This document shows, in pieces, positions 26,672 to 35,594 of a stretch of 64,000 nucleotides of DNA. The stretch comes from JAYZDF01 sp036337945 (GTDB lineage Bacteria > Myxococcota > Kuafuiibacteriia > Kuafuiibacteriales > Kuafuiibacteriaceae). Location of the stretch: NCBI GenBank assembly GCA_036337945.1, contig JAYZDF010000063.1:29407-93406 (forward strand). Reading direction: 5' to 3'. Made by a program: the position numbers and the translations under genes. The notes under the pieces are model-generated. The model had not been told where the DNA came from. It saw nothing but the letters and a program-made list of their open reading frames with translations, and did no database searches. Each line of letters opens with the position of its first letter. Position 1 is the stretch's first letter.

Positions 26672-29041
26672 CTAGGGGGTCGCTGCAGTCGCCTCGGAAA
26701 GCATGTCGTTAACGGTTTGTATTCGGGCTGCGAGATCTCTAAATTCAGGGTTTGCCTCGTGTGCAGTTTCAAACCAATGCAGTGCGAGGTCATAATCGTT
26801 GGCTGACTCATAGGCGCAACCTATCTCGTAGTGCAGCTCAGTCACCATTTCGTCACTCGCGCCACTATCGATCGCATTGAAAAAATAACCAACAGCGCTA
26901 ATGGAATCCCCCTGTTCAATGAAGCAACGGCCAATTTCAATGTATGAATCGAGGGTTTTTGATGGCGCTTGAGAAGCTATTTGAAATTCGACGATTGCTT
27001 CTTCCAACATACCCATTTCACGGTACGCCAAAGCAAGGTCGAAGCGAGATTCTAATTCTGATTCGTCTGATGCGTCGATGGGCTCACTTCTTTCCATAAA
27101 TGAGTCGTTTTCAGGGATGGGTAGACCCTTGTCGATGCTTGAAGGCAGGTTTAGTTCTCCGGTTGAGGCTGATTCCATTGCGTCGCGAATCGCATCATCC
27201 ATATTTGCTGAGTTCGGGGTGTCTGCAGCAAGTAAGTCCAGCTTGGTTTTAAGTTCGATGGCTCTTTGATATGCGGGCGCTTTTTCCAAAACATGTTCGA
27301 GCATGCTTCGCGCGTCTTCGTACATTTCCTGATCAATGAATAACGCCGCAGCATCAAGGTCTTCCTCGTATGCATCAATTTTTTCCTTGTCGGCGCTCGG
27401 GAGCTCACTAATCGGTGTCTCCATGGTGAATCCGATGATCGCGTTCTTTCCGAAGTCAGCTGGATCCACGGCGCCTGCTGCGGCACCGAGTACATCAGCA
27501 GCTGATGGTGATTCTTTCGTTGCCGGTGTCTCTGAATCGAATGATATATCGCCAGTTCCGGAGTCGATATCAAAATCTACATCAAAGCTCGAAACTTCAG
27601 AAAATGGATTCTCTTCATTGCTGCGAGAACCATCAAACTCAATCTCAATCCCGTCACTGCTTTGCGATGCAAGTTCCTCTTGTAGCGCGGCGGCATCGAA
27701 GGCTCCGGTACTCATATCGACATCGAATTCCTCTTCAAAAGGATCTTCGAAGTTGAAGTCTGGCTCAGTAGCGGGATGCTCGGGTCTGATTGCCTTCAGT
27801 TTTTCTCTCGCCTTCTCTGCGGCTGTTTCATCTTGCCGGCCTGAGTGGATTTTGATCAGTTTGACCCAACTTTCTACTTCAAATTCTTTTTCATTCGTCT
27901 TCTCGTACAGGTCGGCGAGACGTTCATGAACTTCCACATTGTCTGCGTCAATTTTCAGAATGTTTTGAAGATGTTCGATAGCCTTTTTGTGCAAGCCATA
28001 TTTTACATATACTTCGGTTTCGGTCAGTAACTTCTCTACCTCGTCGCTTGCGGATTTCGGTTTGTCCGTGGGCTCTGACTTCGCCTTTGCCGCATTCACA
28101 GTTGAGCGGGGGCGACCTGATTTTGTGGGAGCAATTGAAGGTGGCTTTGGAACGAGTCCTAAAGCGTTTTTCGCATCGAGGTCTTCGGGGTCTAACTCAA
28201 GGATGCGTTGGTAAATCACCATCGCATCATTTGTCTTATTTTTCGCGTTGTATAATTTGACCAGCTCACGGTACACGAATAACGTTTTTGCTGTTTCGCC
28301 TTCGTCTTGGAAAGCAGACGCTAGCATGGTCAACGTTTCTACGTCGTCGGGCGCCACTTGAAATGCTAACTGAAGTTTGGCAAGTGCTCTCTTTGTATCG
28401 TTGTGTTGCAGATAGATCCGAGCCAAATCTTTGATCACGTCGGTTCTGTTCGGTGCGTGATAGACTAATCTCTCTGCGACTTTAATGTAGTCAGCGATAC
28501 GGTCTTGGTCTCGAAGCGCCTCAGCCGCCTCACTGAATTCATTCGCTGCCTCCTGTAGCATCTCTTGCTTAGAGTAGGCTTCCGCTAAACGCACCCGCGA
28601 TGCAATATTGCCCGGGTCTAGATCTACCATTCTGGTTAGTGCATCGAGAGCAAGCTTGGGTGAGCCATTTTGTTCGTAGAGCAATGCAATAGACTGAAAT
28701 TGCCCCATGGCTTCTTGAACCAATCCGAGGTGCTCGTAGAGTTCTGCTAATTTGTTTGCGACGTCAAGATGAGTAGGGACGTGCTTCATGACCGTTTTGT
28801 AAACGGCGACAGCTTTCAAAAAGAAGCCTTGCTCGGAGTAAAATTCGGCAACCTGTTGGTAAACTTGAATTGCTTCGTCCATTGCTCCCTTCTTGGTGTA
28901 CAAGTCCCCAATTTTTAGGAGTGTCCGGACATCTTTTGGATCTTCTTCAGTAAGTTTCTTTAGTTCGCGGATCGCCCGGTCGTAGTTACCTTTTTGGATG
29001 TGCTTTTGGGCCGCACTTAGTATTTTGTTCTTGTTCGCCAC
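26672..29041 (-). CDS. Long cytoplasmic TPR protein
   Basis: 789 residues with no signal peptide. Residues ~5-300 hold seven or eight tandem TPR units (GNYDRAIRELKKLTEEDPKD, GFFLKAVAVYKTVMKHVPTH, and so on). More TPRs follow at ~335-400 (GLHKKAIEHLQNILKIDADN) and at the C-terminus (MLEEAIVEFQIASQ, DYDLALHWFETAHEANPE). Between them is a very acidic, Ser-rich linker of about 130 residues (DFNFEDPFEEEFDVDMSTG). This layout is common in myxobacterial scaffold proteins, including ones linked to gliding motility. It precedes the AgmX-like lipoprotein, a possible functional link. No enzyme motif is seen. Confidence 0.88.
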   Translation of the reverse strand: MANKNKILSAAQKHIQKGNYDRAIRELKKLTEEDPKDVRTLLKIGDLYTKKGAMDEAIQVYQQVAEFYSEQGFFLKAVAVYKTVMKHVPTHLDVANKLAELYEHLGLVQEAMGQFQSIALLYEQNGSPKLALDALTRMVDLDPGNIASRVRLAEAYSKQEMLQEAANEFSEAAEALRDQDRIADYIKVAERLVYHAPNRTDVIKDLARIYLQHNDTKRALAKLQLAFQVAPDDVETLTMLASAFQDEGETAKTLFVYRELVKLYNAKNKTNDAMVIYQRILELDPEDLDAKNALGLVPKPPSIAPTKSGRPRSTVNAAKAKSEPTDKPKSASDEVEKLLTETEVYVKYGLHKKAIEHLQNILKIDADNVEVHERLADLYEKTNEKEFEVESWVKLIKIHSGRQDETAAEKAREKLKAIRPEHPATEPDFNFEDPFEEEFDVDMSTGAFDAAALQEELASQSSDGIEIEFDGSRSNEENPFSEVSSFDVDFDIDSGTGDISFDSETPATKESPSAADVLGAAAGAVDPADFGKNAIIGFTMETPISELPSADKEKIDAYEEDLDAAALFIDQEMYEDARSMLEHVLEKAPAYQRAIELKTKLDLLAADTPNSANMDDAIRDAMESASTGELNLPSSIDKGLPIPENDSFMERSEPIDASDESELESRFDLALAYREMGMLEEAIVEFQIASQAPSKTLDSYIEIGRCFIEQGDSISAVGYFFNAIDSGASDEMVTELHYEIGCAYESANDYDLALHWFETAHEANPEFRDLAARIQTVNDMLSEATAATP

Positions 29042-29204
29042 GTTCCGCCGCCACGCACCGAGAAATACTCAGCACCGGGAGTATAGACAGTAGATGAGTC
29101 GGCTAGCAAACTAGTGACCACAGCTAACGTAGCGAAATAAGTGATATTGGTTCGATATATGACTCGGTTGTCTGGCGGGTATCCGAAAATTTTAGCAAGG
29201 AGCT

Positions 29205-30194
29205 CTAAGGTGTACCCGAATGAGCCGGCCCGCGACCGAGTTTTTTGAGCATGAATGTGACGAGTATCACAACGAAAACGATTACTCCCGCTACAGAAAC
29301 GGCTACAGACCGTTCGAAATAGCAAACGGCTAACCCCGAAAGGCCAAGAAAAATACCAAATCCATAGGCAGTCGCTGCGATAGAAACCGCAGAAAATCCG
29401 TTATTTCGCATCCGAACGGCGAAGTGATCTGGGCTACCAGACATGACAGGAATTTTGCGGATGAAACGGACAGTCATGACGTAGAGGGTGTCGAAAATGG
29501 GAATACCAAGGATAATGATGGGTGCAATCCACGCGATCCGATGATGTCCGTCCGTGTATTTCCCAATCATAGCAATGGCTCCAAGCATAAAACCGAGAAA
29601 CATTGATCCGGTATCACCCATGTAAATTTTCGCGGGTGGACGATTGAATGCCAAGAATCCAACCGCCGAACCTACAAGAGGGAGTATAAGCATTGGAATG
29701 ACGTCCGGAGTTCTCATGAGAGCTATGATGTAGAGAAAGATTCCCGCGATCGCGGTGATTCCAGCTGCAAGACCATCAGAGACATCGATGAGGTTGAGAG
29801 CATTGGTGATGCCGATGACCCAAAAAAAAGTCAGCATCAGATTTGCCCAACCCGGGATAAAGCTCAATTGGACCATAATACCGGCCTTTACCAGAACTAA
29901 GACCGCTACCGCTTGTCCGAAGAGTTTGACCTTGGGTGAAAGGACTTTAAGGTCATCGAAAAGTCCCAGCATCACGATGATAGATGCTGACAGCAGTATG
30001 CCGGTAATTTTTGGTGGGAACTGTCCTTCATTGGTCAGCGCGAGTGCGAATAAGAACGCGAGATACATTGATACCCCGCCTAGGTATGGGGTCGGCTCTT
30101 TATGATTCTTTAGTTTGGTGTTCGGTATGTCCATCACGCCGTACTTGACGGCAGCCTTGCGAACAATAGGTGTGAAGTACAAAGATAGGAGCAA
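29205..30194 (-). CDS. WecA/MraY-type polyprenyl-phosphate sugar-1-phosphate transferase
   Basis: At least 329 residues with about ten membrane helices. Family motifs are all present: DIPNTKLKNHKEPTPYLGG, FDDLKVLSPKVKL, NALNLIDVSDGL, YMGDTGSMFLGF and a late SPDHFAVRMRNNG. Such enzymes attach a sugar-1-phosphate, often GlcNAc-1-P, to undecaprenyl phosphate and start O-antigen, teichoic-acid or similar glycans. The first ordinary start is TTG at 30194, but it cuts the first membrane helix. The in-frame codons upstream (YPTAFVVALLLSLYF) complete that helix, and the frame stays open to TAA at 30302-30300 with no ATG, GTG or TTG. An ATA lies at 30296. It is downstream of three glycosyltransferase-like genes on the same strand. 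Confidence 0.88.
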   Translation of the reverse strand: MLLSLYFTPIVRKAAVKYGVMDIPNTKLKNHKEPTPYLGGVSMYLAFLFALALTNEGQFPPKITGILLSASIIVMLGLFDDLKVLSPKVKLFGQAVAVLVLVKAGIMVQLSFIPGWANLMLTFFWVIGITNALNLIDVSDGLAAGITAIAGIFLYIIALMRTPDVIPMLILPLVGSAVGFLAFNRPPAKIYMGDTGSMFLGFMLGAIAMIGKYTDGHHRIAWIAPIIILGIPIFDTLYVMTVRFIRKIPVMSGSPDHFAVRMRNNGFSAVSIAATAYGFGIFLGLSGLAVCYFERSVAVSVAGVIVFVVILVTFMLKKLGRGPAHSGTP

Positions 30195-30310
30195 GGCTAC
30201 GACGAAGGCCGTAGGGTAACGAGCGGCTCCGAGATCTAAGGTGAGATCAACGGTCGATGTGACAAATGGAAAGATAACGAAAGCGTTTCTCTCTATGTTT
30301 TAGGAGTTGG

Positions 30311-31360
30311 TCAAGTGTTCAGATACGCGCGCCGCGTTTGATCGACCATGGATTCTCGATTGAAACCCTCGCGTAAAAGTCGCTGGCGGCCTGCTTTTCC
30401 GAAGGATTCTCGAAGCTCGTTATCATCCAGCACCCGGGTAATGGCCTCTCGAAGGGCGTACGGCTGATTCGGAGGGACTAAAATCCCGGTTTTTCCGTCG
30501 ACGACAACTTCAGGCGTCCCGCCCACGTGGGTCGCGACCACGGCTCGCCCAGCGGCCATCGCTTCCAGCAAAACCTGGGGAAGTCCTTCGCTACGAGAGG
30601 GCGCGACCACTAGATCTGCTCCAGCCATCAATTCGGCAGCATCATCTCGTGCGCCAATGAGCTCGAGCTTCCCGCCTTCGAGCCGATGTCTCTCACCCCC
30701 TTCACCGACCAATATAAAGCGCGCGTCCTCCCGATCGAAAGATTCAACGGCTTCTTTTAGGATATCAAAGCCCTTTATAGGAGTGAGTCGTCCTACTGCC
30801 ATTACGAGCAGTTGGTCTTCAGGAATTCCTAAGCGAGTTCTCACTTCTTCCCTGCTCGGAAGTGCATGCTGGTGTCTGATCAAACTCGGATGGACAACCT
30901 GCGGCTTCATTCGGGGAGATAGAGATTCCTGAACTCGTTGGCTCACCGCGAGAACCTGGTCAAATGCGTGCAGGCTCCCTCGCCAAAGTCTAGACTTGAA
31001 TCTATCCAATTCCACGCCAGTGTTGTGGACAGTAGTTATGAATCGAGCTTTTGAAACCAAAGGCCGAGTCATAGCTGCTACGATGTCTGACACAGCAAGG
31101 TGGCTGTGGATGACATCTGCGTTAAATTTCTTGGCGATTCTTGCAAGTTTGTAGACAGGCTTGAGGTCAAGAGAAGACGAGATGTTGAGGACGTGAACAG
31201 GTATCCCTTGATCACGAATAATATCTCCAATCGGTCCATCACGGGTTGTCGCGACAACGCAAACATCGTCTCCAAGTCGAGATAAATCGATGGCGAGTGC
31301 TTCGACGACGCGTTCGGCTCCGCCGAAACGCAGTCCATTTGTGAGTAATACGACTCTCAT
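30311..31360 (-). CDS. GT4-family glycosyltransferase
   Basis: 349 residues from the ATG at 31360, which overlaps the previous stop (TGATG). The N-terminal start MRVVLLTNGLRFGGAERVV is the classic GT4 donor-loop pattern; the frame continues upstream to 31411 but without sense. The C-terminal GT-B half has VGRLTPIKGFDIL, ILVGEGGER and the nucleotide-sugar site SRSEGLPQVLLEAMAAGRAVVATHVGG with its E-x7-E spacing. It should transfer a sugar from a nucleotide donor to a lipid-linked acceptor, presumably on the product of the WecA-type gene downstream. The donor and acceptor are unknown. Confidence 0.92.
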   Translation of the reverse strand: MRVVLLTNGLRFGGAERVVEALAIDLSRLGDDVCVVATTRDGPIGDIIRDQGIPVHVLNISSSLDLKPVYKLARIAKKFNADVIHSHLAVSDIVAAMTRPLVSKARFITTVHNTGVELDRFKSRLWRGSLHAFDQVLAVSQRVQESLSPRMKPQVVHPSLIRHQHALPSREEVRTRLGIPEDQLLVMAVGRLTPIKGFDILKEAVESFDREDARFILVGEGGERHRLEGGKLELIGARDDAAELMAGADLVVAPSRSEGLPQVLLEAMAAGRAVVATHVGGTPEVVVDGKTGILVPPNQPYALREAITRVLDDNELRESFGKAGRQRLLREGFNRESMVDQTRRAYLNT

Positions 31361-32028
31361 CACAGCATGTTCCGATGAACACCCTCTAACGTAGCTTGCA
31401 CCTTCGACCAATAGTTTTGTTCGTCGGGGTTGTTTTGCAGCAGAGAAACGACCGTTGTTTTTCTACCGCTTTTCGCAATCTGTGCCGACAATTCGTGAGT
31501 TGTGGAAATGATTTGATGAGCATCGCGTAATGCAACGCACTGGCGGCGCTGCAGACTGACTGGGTATCTGCTGTGCGCTCCCTCAATACTCTGTTCGCAA
31601 ACGACGACGGACATACATGAAATGCTTTTAGCTACTTGGACGGCAGCAAATCCCCCTATATCCAAGGTTGAGCCATAAAGAATCTTAGGTCGTTCGCTGA
31701 AGGGGCGTCGGATGAGTTCTACCGCTAAAGCAAAAGTTGCAGACTCAACCGTGGCGTTTGGAAGCGGAGCATAAGAAACAAATGATGTTCGTGAAATAGA
31801 GGCTTGAACTTGTTTCTCTAGTTCCGCAGGCCATCCAGAGCCGCCTCTTAGCGCTCTGAGTACGGAGTGAGTCCATCGTAACCGTTTGTGGAGAACCAGA
31901 GTAAATACCTCAAGCTCTACGTTGGGTATCTTTTGTAAGTGCTCGATGAGTGCTTCGTCTGACTTTGATATGCGAGGAGCGCTTTTTGACCTCGGGAAAA
32001 CCAAATAGCCGATTTTTAGAGGACTCAA
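31360..32028 (-). CDS. Half-length GT-B-like protein (N-terminal domain only)
   Basis: 222 residues with a TTG start that overlaps the previous stop codon (TTGA). The order of segments (IGYLVFPRSKSAPRISKSDEA, then ILYGSTLDIGGFAAVQVAKS, VVVCEQSIEGAHS, then HQIISTTHELSAQI) follows the acceptor-binding half of GT4 enzymes. There is no C-terminal donor domain and no E-x7-E motif, so it cannot be a complete glycosyltransferase. It may pair with another half, regulate, or be decaying. Translational coupling to the complete GT4 gene downstream (TGATG) argues that it is still expressed. Confidence 0.65.
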   Translation of the reverse strand: MSPLKIGYLVFPRSKSAPRISKSDEALIEHLQKIPNVELEVFTLVLHKRLRWTHSVLRALRGGSGWPAELEKQVQASISRTSFVSYAPLPNATVESATFALAVELIRRPFSERPKILYGSTLDIGGFAAVQVAKSISCMSVVVCEQSIEGAHSRYPVSLQRRQCVALRDAHQIISTTHELSAQIAKSGRKTTVVSLLQNNPDEQNYWSKVQATLEGVHRNML

Positions 32029-32630
32029 GATTTTTTCCCTAGCTTGCTACCACCAATGCTAACGAGCTGAGAGCCGTCGCAATCTAAAGGTGCGTCAGGT
32101 AACCTGTCTTGATCAACGATTCGTCCATAAACGATTTCGATTGCTCCCAAATAAAAACGTTGGCTCGCGACATCTTCAGGTTCAGGACTCGCCGTGACGT
32201 AAATATCGCAATTAACGCCTATTTCTCGAAGTTTATCTGCTTCGGCCTCTTCACTCACTACGATAGAGCCCGCTTGCTTTGCCGAAAGTAAAAGCTGCTT
32301 TGGTTTTGCATTAGAAATATCTCGCGCGTTCAAAGAGAGCACGAGTGCCGTATCGGTGCCGTTCGCCAAGGTAACGGCCGATTTCGCGGCGCCATTCAGA
32401 CCGATTGCGTGGATGATATGAGGTTGTAACTCGTTGACCGCTTTTGCTGCCGAGAACTTCGTAAAAAAAGATGTCTTGGTGGGAGCAAACACGAAAGCGT
32501 GGTGGCGCGGAGAAAGAGCGTTTCTTACCGCCTCAGATTCTTCTGCTCGATCCGTATCGCCAATAATCAAGATGGTGATCTGGGTATTTTCAATTGTCCC
32601 GTATCCCAACCCTGACTTTTCTTCGCTCAT
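32025..32630 (-). CDS. Second Rossmann/GT-B-like half protein
   Basis: 201 residues. Segments ITILIIGDTDRAEESEAVRNAL, AKAVNELQPHIIHAIGLNGA, ALVLSLNARD and SIVVSEEAEADKLREIG follow the N-terminal half of a GT-B fold (compare with the neighbouring gene), but conservation is weak. It has no signal peptide or membrane helix. It overlaps the next gene by four bases and is the first gene of the four-gene glycan operon. It is divergent from the LhgO-type gene. The family call is tentative. Confidence 0.55.
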   Translation of the reverse strand: MSEEKSGLGYGTIENTQITILIIGDTDRAEESEAVRNALSPRHHAFVFAPTKTSFFTKFSAAKAVNELQPHIIHAIGLNGAAKSAVTLANGTDTALVLSLNARDISNAKPKQLLLSAKQAGSIVVSEEAEADKLREIGVNCDIYVTASPEPEDVASQRFYLGAIEIVYGRIVDQDRLPDAPLDCDGSQLVSIGGSKLGKKS

Positions 32631-32762
32631 TCTGTGTCTAAACTCACCGAAATGGGGCTTGGGTCAAGCGTTTCCCACCTGTAGACTCAGCCTTTTCAAT
32701 ATTTCCCTTATTTCGAGCCAAAATTACTCCAAGGGATCGTGGTATTAAGGAGGTCATTCATA

Positions 32763-33839
32763 ATGAACGGTCTGGATGTACTCATTATTGGCGCTGGCGT
32801 TGTTGGCTCTGCGATTGCCCGGGAAGTTAACGCACTTGGGATGAGCTGTTGGCTCGTTGATCGTAATCAACGAATGGGTGGAGAGACCACACATCGAAAT
32901 AGTGGCGTTATCCACGCGGGAATTTATTATCCATCGGAGTCGCTGAAAACCAAACTATGTATCCAAGGCCGAAAACTTTTGTACCAGTGGGTGAAAAACA
33001 CCGGCGTCCGATTTGAAAACTGCGGAAAAATAATCGTTGCAACAGAAGCTGCACAGTTAGCGAAACTTGAACATCGTCTTGAACACGCGAAACTATGCGG
33101 TGTAGACAATCTATCCTTTCTGTCCGAAAGAGCGCTCTTAGAACGAACAGGGATTCAAAAAGCGGTCGGAGCACTATTGAGTCCTTCATCTGGAATTGTA
33201 GACCCGGTAGAGTTGACACGGTCTTTTGTGGCGCATTCACCCGATGTTGAACTGCTTCTCAGGACCGAGGTCATAGCTATTCATCAAGAATCGAATGGGT
33301 ATCGAGTTGAAACTAATCGAGGTGAGGTACATACAAAATTCATAGTAAACTCCGCCGGTCTTTATTCTGCGAAGGTCGCGGCGCTGGGCGGAATGAAGCA
33401 ATATAAATTGTTTTATTGCCGAGGAGATTATTTCACTTGGCGAACGAACCGAACCATCGACACGTTGATTTACCCGGTCAAAGACCCATTAGACCCCGGG
33501 CTCGGTATACACCTCACGATAGATCTCAACGGCGGTTTGAAATGGGGGCCTGATGCGCAATACGTAGGTGATACTATCGATTACGGTCCCGCGGACCACA
33601 AGCACGAACAGTTTCTTCAAGCTGTCCGTCGGCTTTATCCTGAAGTTCAAGCTTCGCACTTATATTACGAAGGCTGCGGGATAAGGCCCAAGTTAAGATC
33701 GCCAAACTCTCCTGAAGAATGGGATTTTGTGATTTCCGAGGACCAACCAGGATTCATCAATCTCATCGGGATAGAGTCTCCTGGACTAACAGCTTCGATG
33801 GCTATTGCTAAGCATGTGACTAAAATGCTTGGGACTTGA
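32763..33839 (+). CDS. FAD-dependent oxidoreductase, LhgO (L-2-hydroxyglutarate oxidase) type
   Basis: 358 residues from the ATG at 32763, which has AAGGAGGT eight bases upstream. The N-terminus is a Rossmann FAD site (DVLIIGAGVVGSAIAREV) and the family segment ETTHRNSGVIHAGIYYPSESLK. Other shared parts are LLSPSSGIVDPVEL, FIVNSAGLYSAKVA, and the C-terminal YYEGCGIRPKL and FINLIGIESPGLTASMAIA. Such enzymes oxidise L-2-hydroxyglutarate to 2-oxoglutarate, passing electrons to quinone. A related 2-hydroxyacid or glycerol-like substrate cannot be excluded. It stands alone, convergent with the 33844 gene. Confidence 0.9.
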   Translation: MNGLDVLIIGAGVVGSAIAREVNALGMSCWLVDRNQRMGGETTHRNSGVIHAGIYYPSESLKTKLCIQGRKLLYQWVKNTGVRFENCGKIIVATEAAQLAKLEHRLEHAKLCGVDNLSFLSERALLERTGIQKAVGALLSPSSGIVDPVELTRSFVAHSPDVELLLRTEVIAIHQESNGYRVETNRGEVHTKFIVNSAGLYSAKVAALGGMKQYKLFYCRGDYFTWRTNRTIDTLIYPVKDPLDPGLGIHLTIDLNGGLKWGPDAQYVGDTIDYGPADHKHEQFLQAVRRLYPEVQASHLYYEGCGIRPKLRSPNSPEEWDFVISEDQPGFINLIGIESPGLTASMAIAKHVTKMLGT

Positions 33840-33843
33840 GGGT

Positions 33844-34230
33844 TCAGGATTTAGGCGGCGGAAGAGCCATGGTCGGCACTGAAGAAGTTTTGAGAAGCTG
33901 CTCTAAACTACAGCCTTGTATTTCGCACAGGACCTTATAGAAATATTCTGCACCAAACACATGAACATGAGTTGATGTCCAAAGAAGAATAAGCATGAAC
34001 TCCCCAACTGGCGGCGCAAGATTCTTCGCTTCGAGATGAATATTCAATCGTTCGAGAAGATTGGCTCGATAGTCTCCAAATGATTTCAGTGTCGAAGGTA
34101 AGACATCTTCGTAGAGGAAGCATTGACCGAACTGTTGTTCTATTTTGTTCCGATAATCCCAAAGCCATTGATTTGCCTCCGAGCCGGCGATCTTGTGTTC
34201 TGCTTTTGCGAGGAGTTTTGAAAATGACAT
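33844..34230 (-). CDS. Hypothetical cytoplasmic protein downstream of M23 peptidase
   Basis: 128 residues, largely helical, no signal peptide. Visible are two separated Cys (QCFLYED and CEIQGCS), an HVHVFG segment and a Pro-rich end (MALPPPKS). I do not recognise a family. The start is two bases after the stop of the peptidase gene on the same strand, so the two are very probably one operon and this protein may assist it in some way. That is inference from position only. Confidence 0.7.
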   Translation of the reverse strand: MSFSKLLAKAEHKIAGSEANQWLWDYRNKIEQQFGQCFLYEDVLPSTLKSFGDYRANLLERLNIHLEAKNLAPPVGEFMLILLWTSTHVHVFGAEYFYKVLCEIQGCSLEQLLKTSSVPTMALPPPKS

Positions 34231-34232
34231 AT

Positions 34233-35417
34233 CTAGTGTTGGTGATTTGAATGTGAGATAGGAGGGTTTGCCGGCTCTTTCGACAAGCGAACGGCGTAGC
34301 GCCGCTTAAATAATTTCATCGGGTCTATGGGGCGTCCGCCATAGCGGAGTTCAAAGTGAAGGTGAGGACCCGTTGAACGTCCAGAGCTTCCTACAAGACC
34401 AAGCGGTGCTCCTCCATCAACTTTCACACCTACCGGGACGAGAATTTTGCCCAGATGAGCGTAAACCGTCTGATATCCGCCAATATGCTGAACAACGACC
34501 ATTCGTCCGTAGCCACCGGCCCAACCTGCGTGAATGACGCGCCCGTTGGCGGCACTTGAAACAACAGAGCCACGATCGGCACCCAGGTCGATGCCTGTGT
34601 GGAATTTGCGAGCACCATTGAGTGGGTCGCGACGCATACCAAAAAGACTAGTATAAATCTGCGGTGCGACCGGCCACTCAAGTTTTGGTCCTTGCCCCGG
34701 TTGCGTGGGGGCAGGCGGCAACGGGCCGTCTGCGAGTACATTTCGCTGCAACAGTCGATGAATCTGCTGATGAAGGTCCTTTATCCGCCAATTCAATGCT
34801 TCCGGACAGGCGCCGAAGTGCCTTTCCGTAAGTTCTTTTTCTGCCGCGGTGGTCACGTGGGCTTGCAGAAGAACTCGCTTAGGCATGAGGTCATCGTCTG
34901 GAATGGCGAGACCGCTTTGAAGTTCATCAAGTACTCGTATCCAAACCGATGAGATACCCTTTGGCCATTTCTTCCGTTTCGCTTTCTTACGCTTTTTCTG
35001 TTGTTTCGTGGTCATGCGTAGCTCACTCGTAAAATGAAACAAGGTGAGCTCTAGTTCTGCTGCAATTTGCTCTGGGGTTAACTGAACATCGGCTTGTCTT
35101 CGAGGCGGTGGCGCAACCTTTATTGCGTCCATCGGTTGAGGATGCTCAGGGCCAGCGTGAAGAGCTGTCTCGCTCGCGAGCTTGCTGGGCTCTGTTGTAG
35201 CAGTGGTATCCAAGGGCTGCGATGCTTCTTTATCCGAATCTTGTTCCGGAATCGCCAGTTGTTGAATTTGGTCCTCTTGCGAAAAATGCTCGGAAGAGGA
35301 TGACGTCTCAGTTTCCCACTGAGAAAGGAGCTTTCCGTGTCCCGCAGCGCACGATATCGTCAAGCAAAGCAAACTGGCGGTCAGCCAAGCTCGATTGCTT
35401 TTTCGAAGATGTCCCAC
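34233..35417 (-). CDS. M23-family (LytM) peptidoglycan peptidase lipoprotein
   Basis: 394 residues, GTG start. The signal ends at CLTISC, a lipobox. After a disordered Ser/Glu/Thr-rich linker and a helical part with a basic run (KQQKKRKKAKRKKWPKG) comes the LytM domain (about 240-385). Zinc ligands are complete: HTGID (H and D) and HLHFE, plus the strand RVIHAGWAGGYGRMVVVQHIGGYQTVYAHL. It should cut peptide cross-links in peptidoglycan, anchored by its lipid. It is divergent from the VWA/ASH gene and followed by the small 33844 gene. Confidence 0.93.
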   Translation of the reverse strand: MGHLRKSNRAWLTASLLCLTISCAAGHGKLLSQWETETSSSSEHFSQEDQIQQLAIPEQDSDKEASQPLDTTATTEPSKLASETALHAGPEHPQPMDAIKVAPPPRRQADVQLTPEQIAAELELTLFHFTSELRMTTKQQKKRKKAKRKKWPKGISSVWIRVLDELQSGLAIPDDDLMPKRVLLQAHVTTAAEKELTERHFGACPEALNWRIKDLHQQIHRLLQRNVLADGPLPPAPTQPGQGPKLEWPVAPQIYTSLFGMRRDPLNGARKFHTGIDLGADRGSVVSSAANGRVIHAGWAGGYGRMVVVQHIGGYQTVYAHLGKILVPVGVKVDGGAPLGLVGSSGRSTGPHLHFELRYGGRPIDPMKLFKRRYAVRLSKEPANPPISHSNHQH

Positions 35418-35594
35418 AGCGGTACGATAGCGACCTTTCCAGAATATAGCTAGAAACCGACGGTTCTCGAGGCAAATTCAGGTAGTTGCGCCTATCCCTG
35501 ACCGCTGGTCCAGAAGGTTTTGCTTCTCGGTCGACAATGATCGTATGTATTTACCGCGGACAAGGAACGTAGTTTACGCCCGCAGGACTTAACA

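Noticed and set aside
27336..27929. 197-residue plus-strand ORF inside the TPR gene
   Set aside because: It is a Ser-rich shadow of the acidic linker of the minus-strand TPR gene, with no motif and no ribosome site.
35418..35594. Sigma-70 promoters in the divergent gap before the VWA/ASH gene
   Set aside because: A TTGCTT with TATGTA near 18 bases away is too weak to call.
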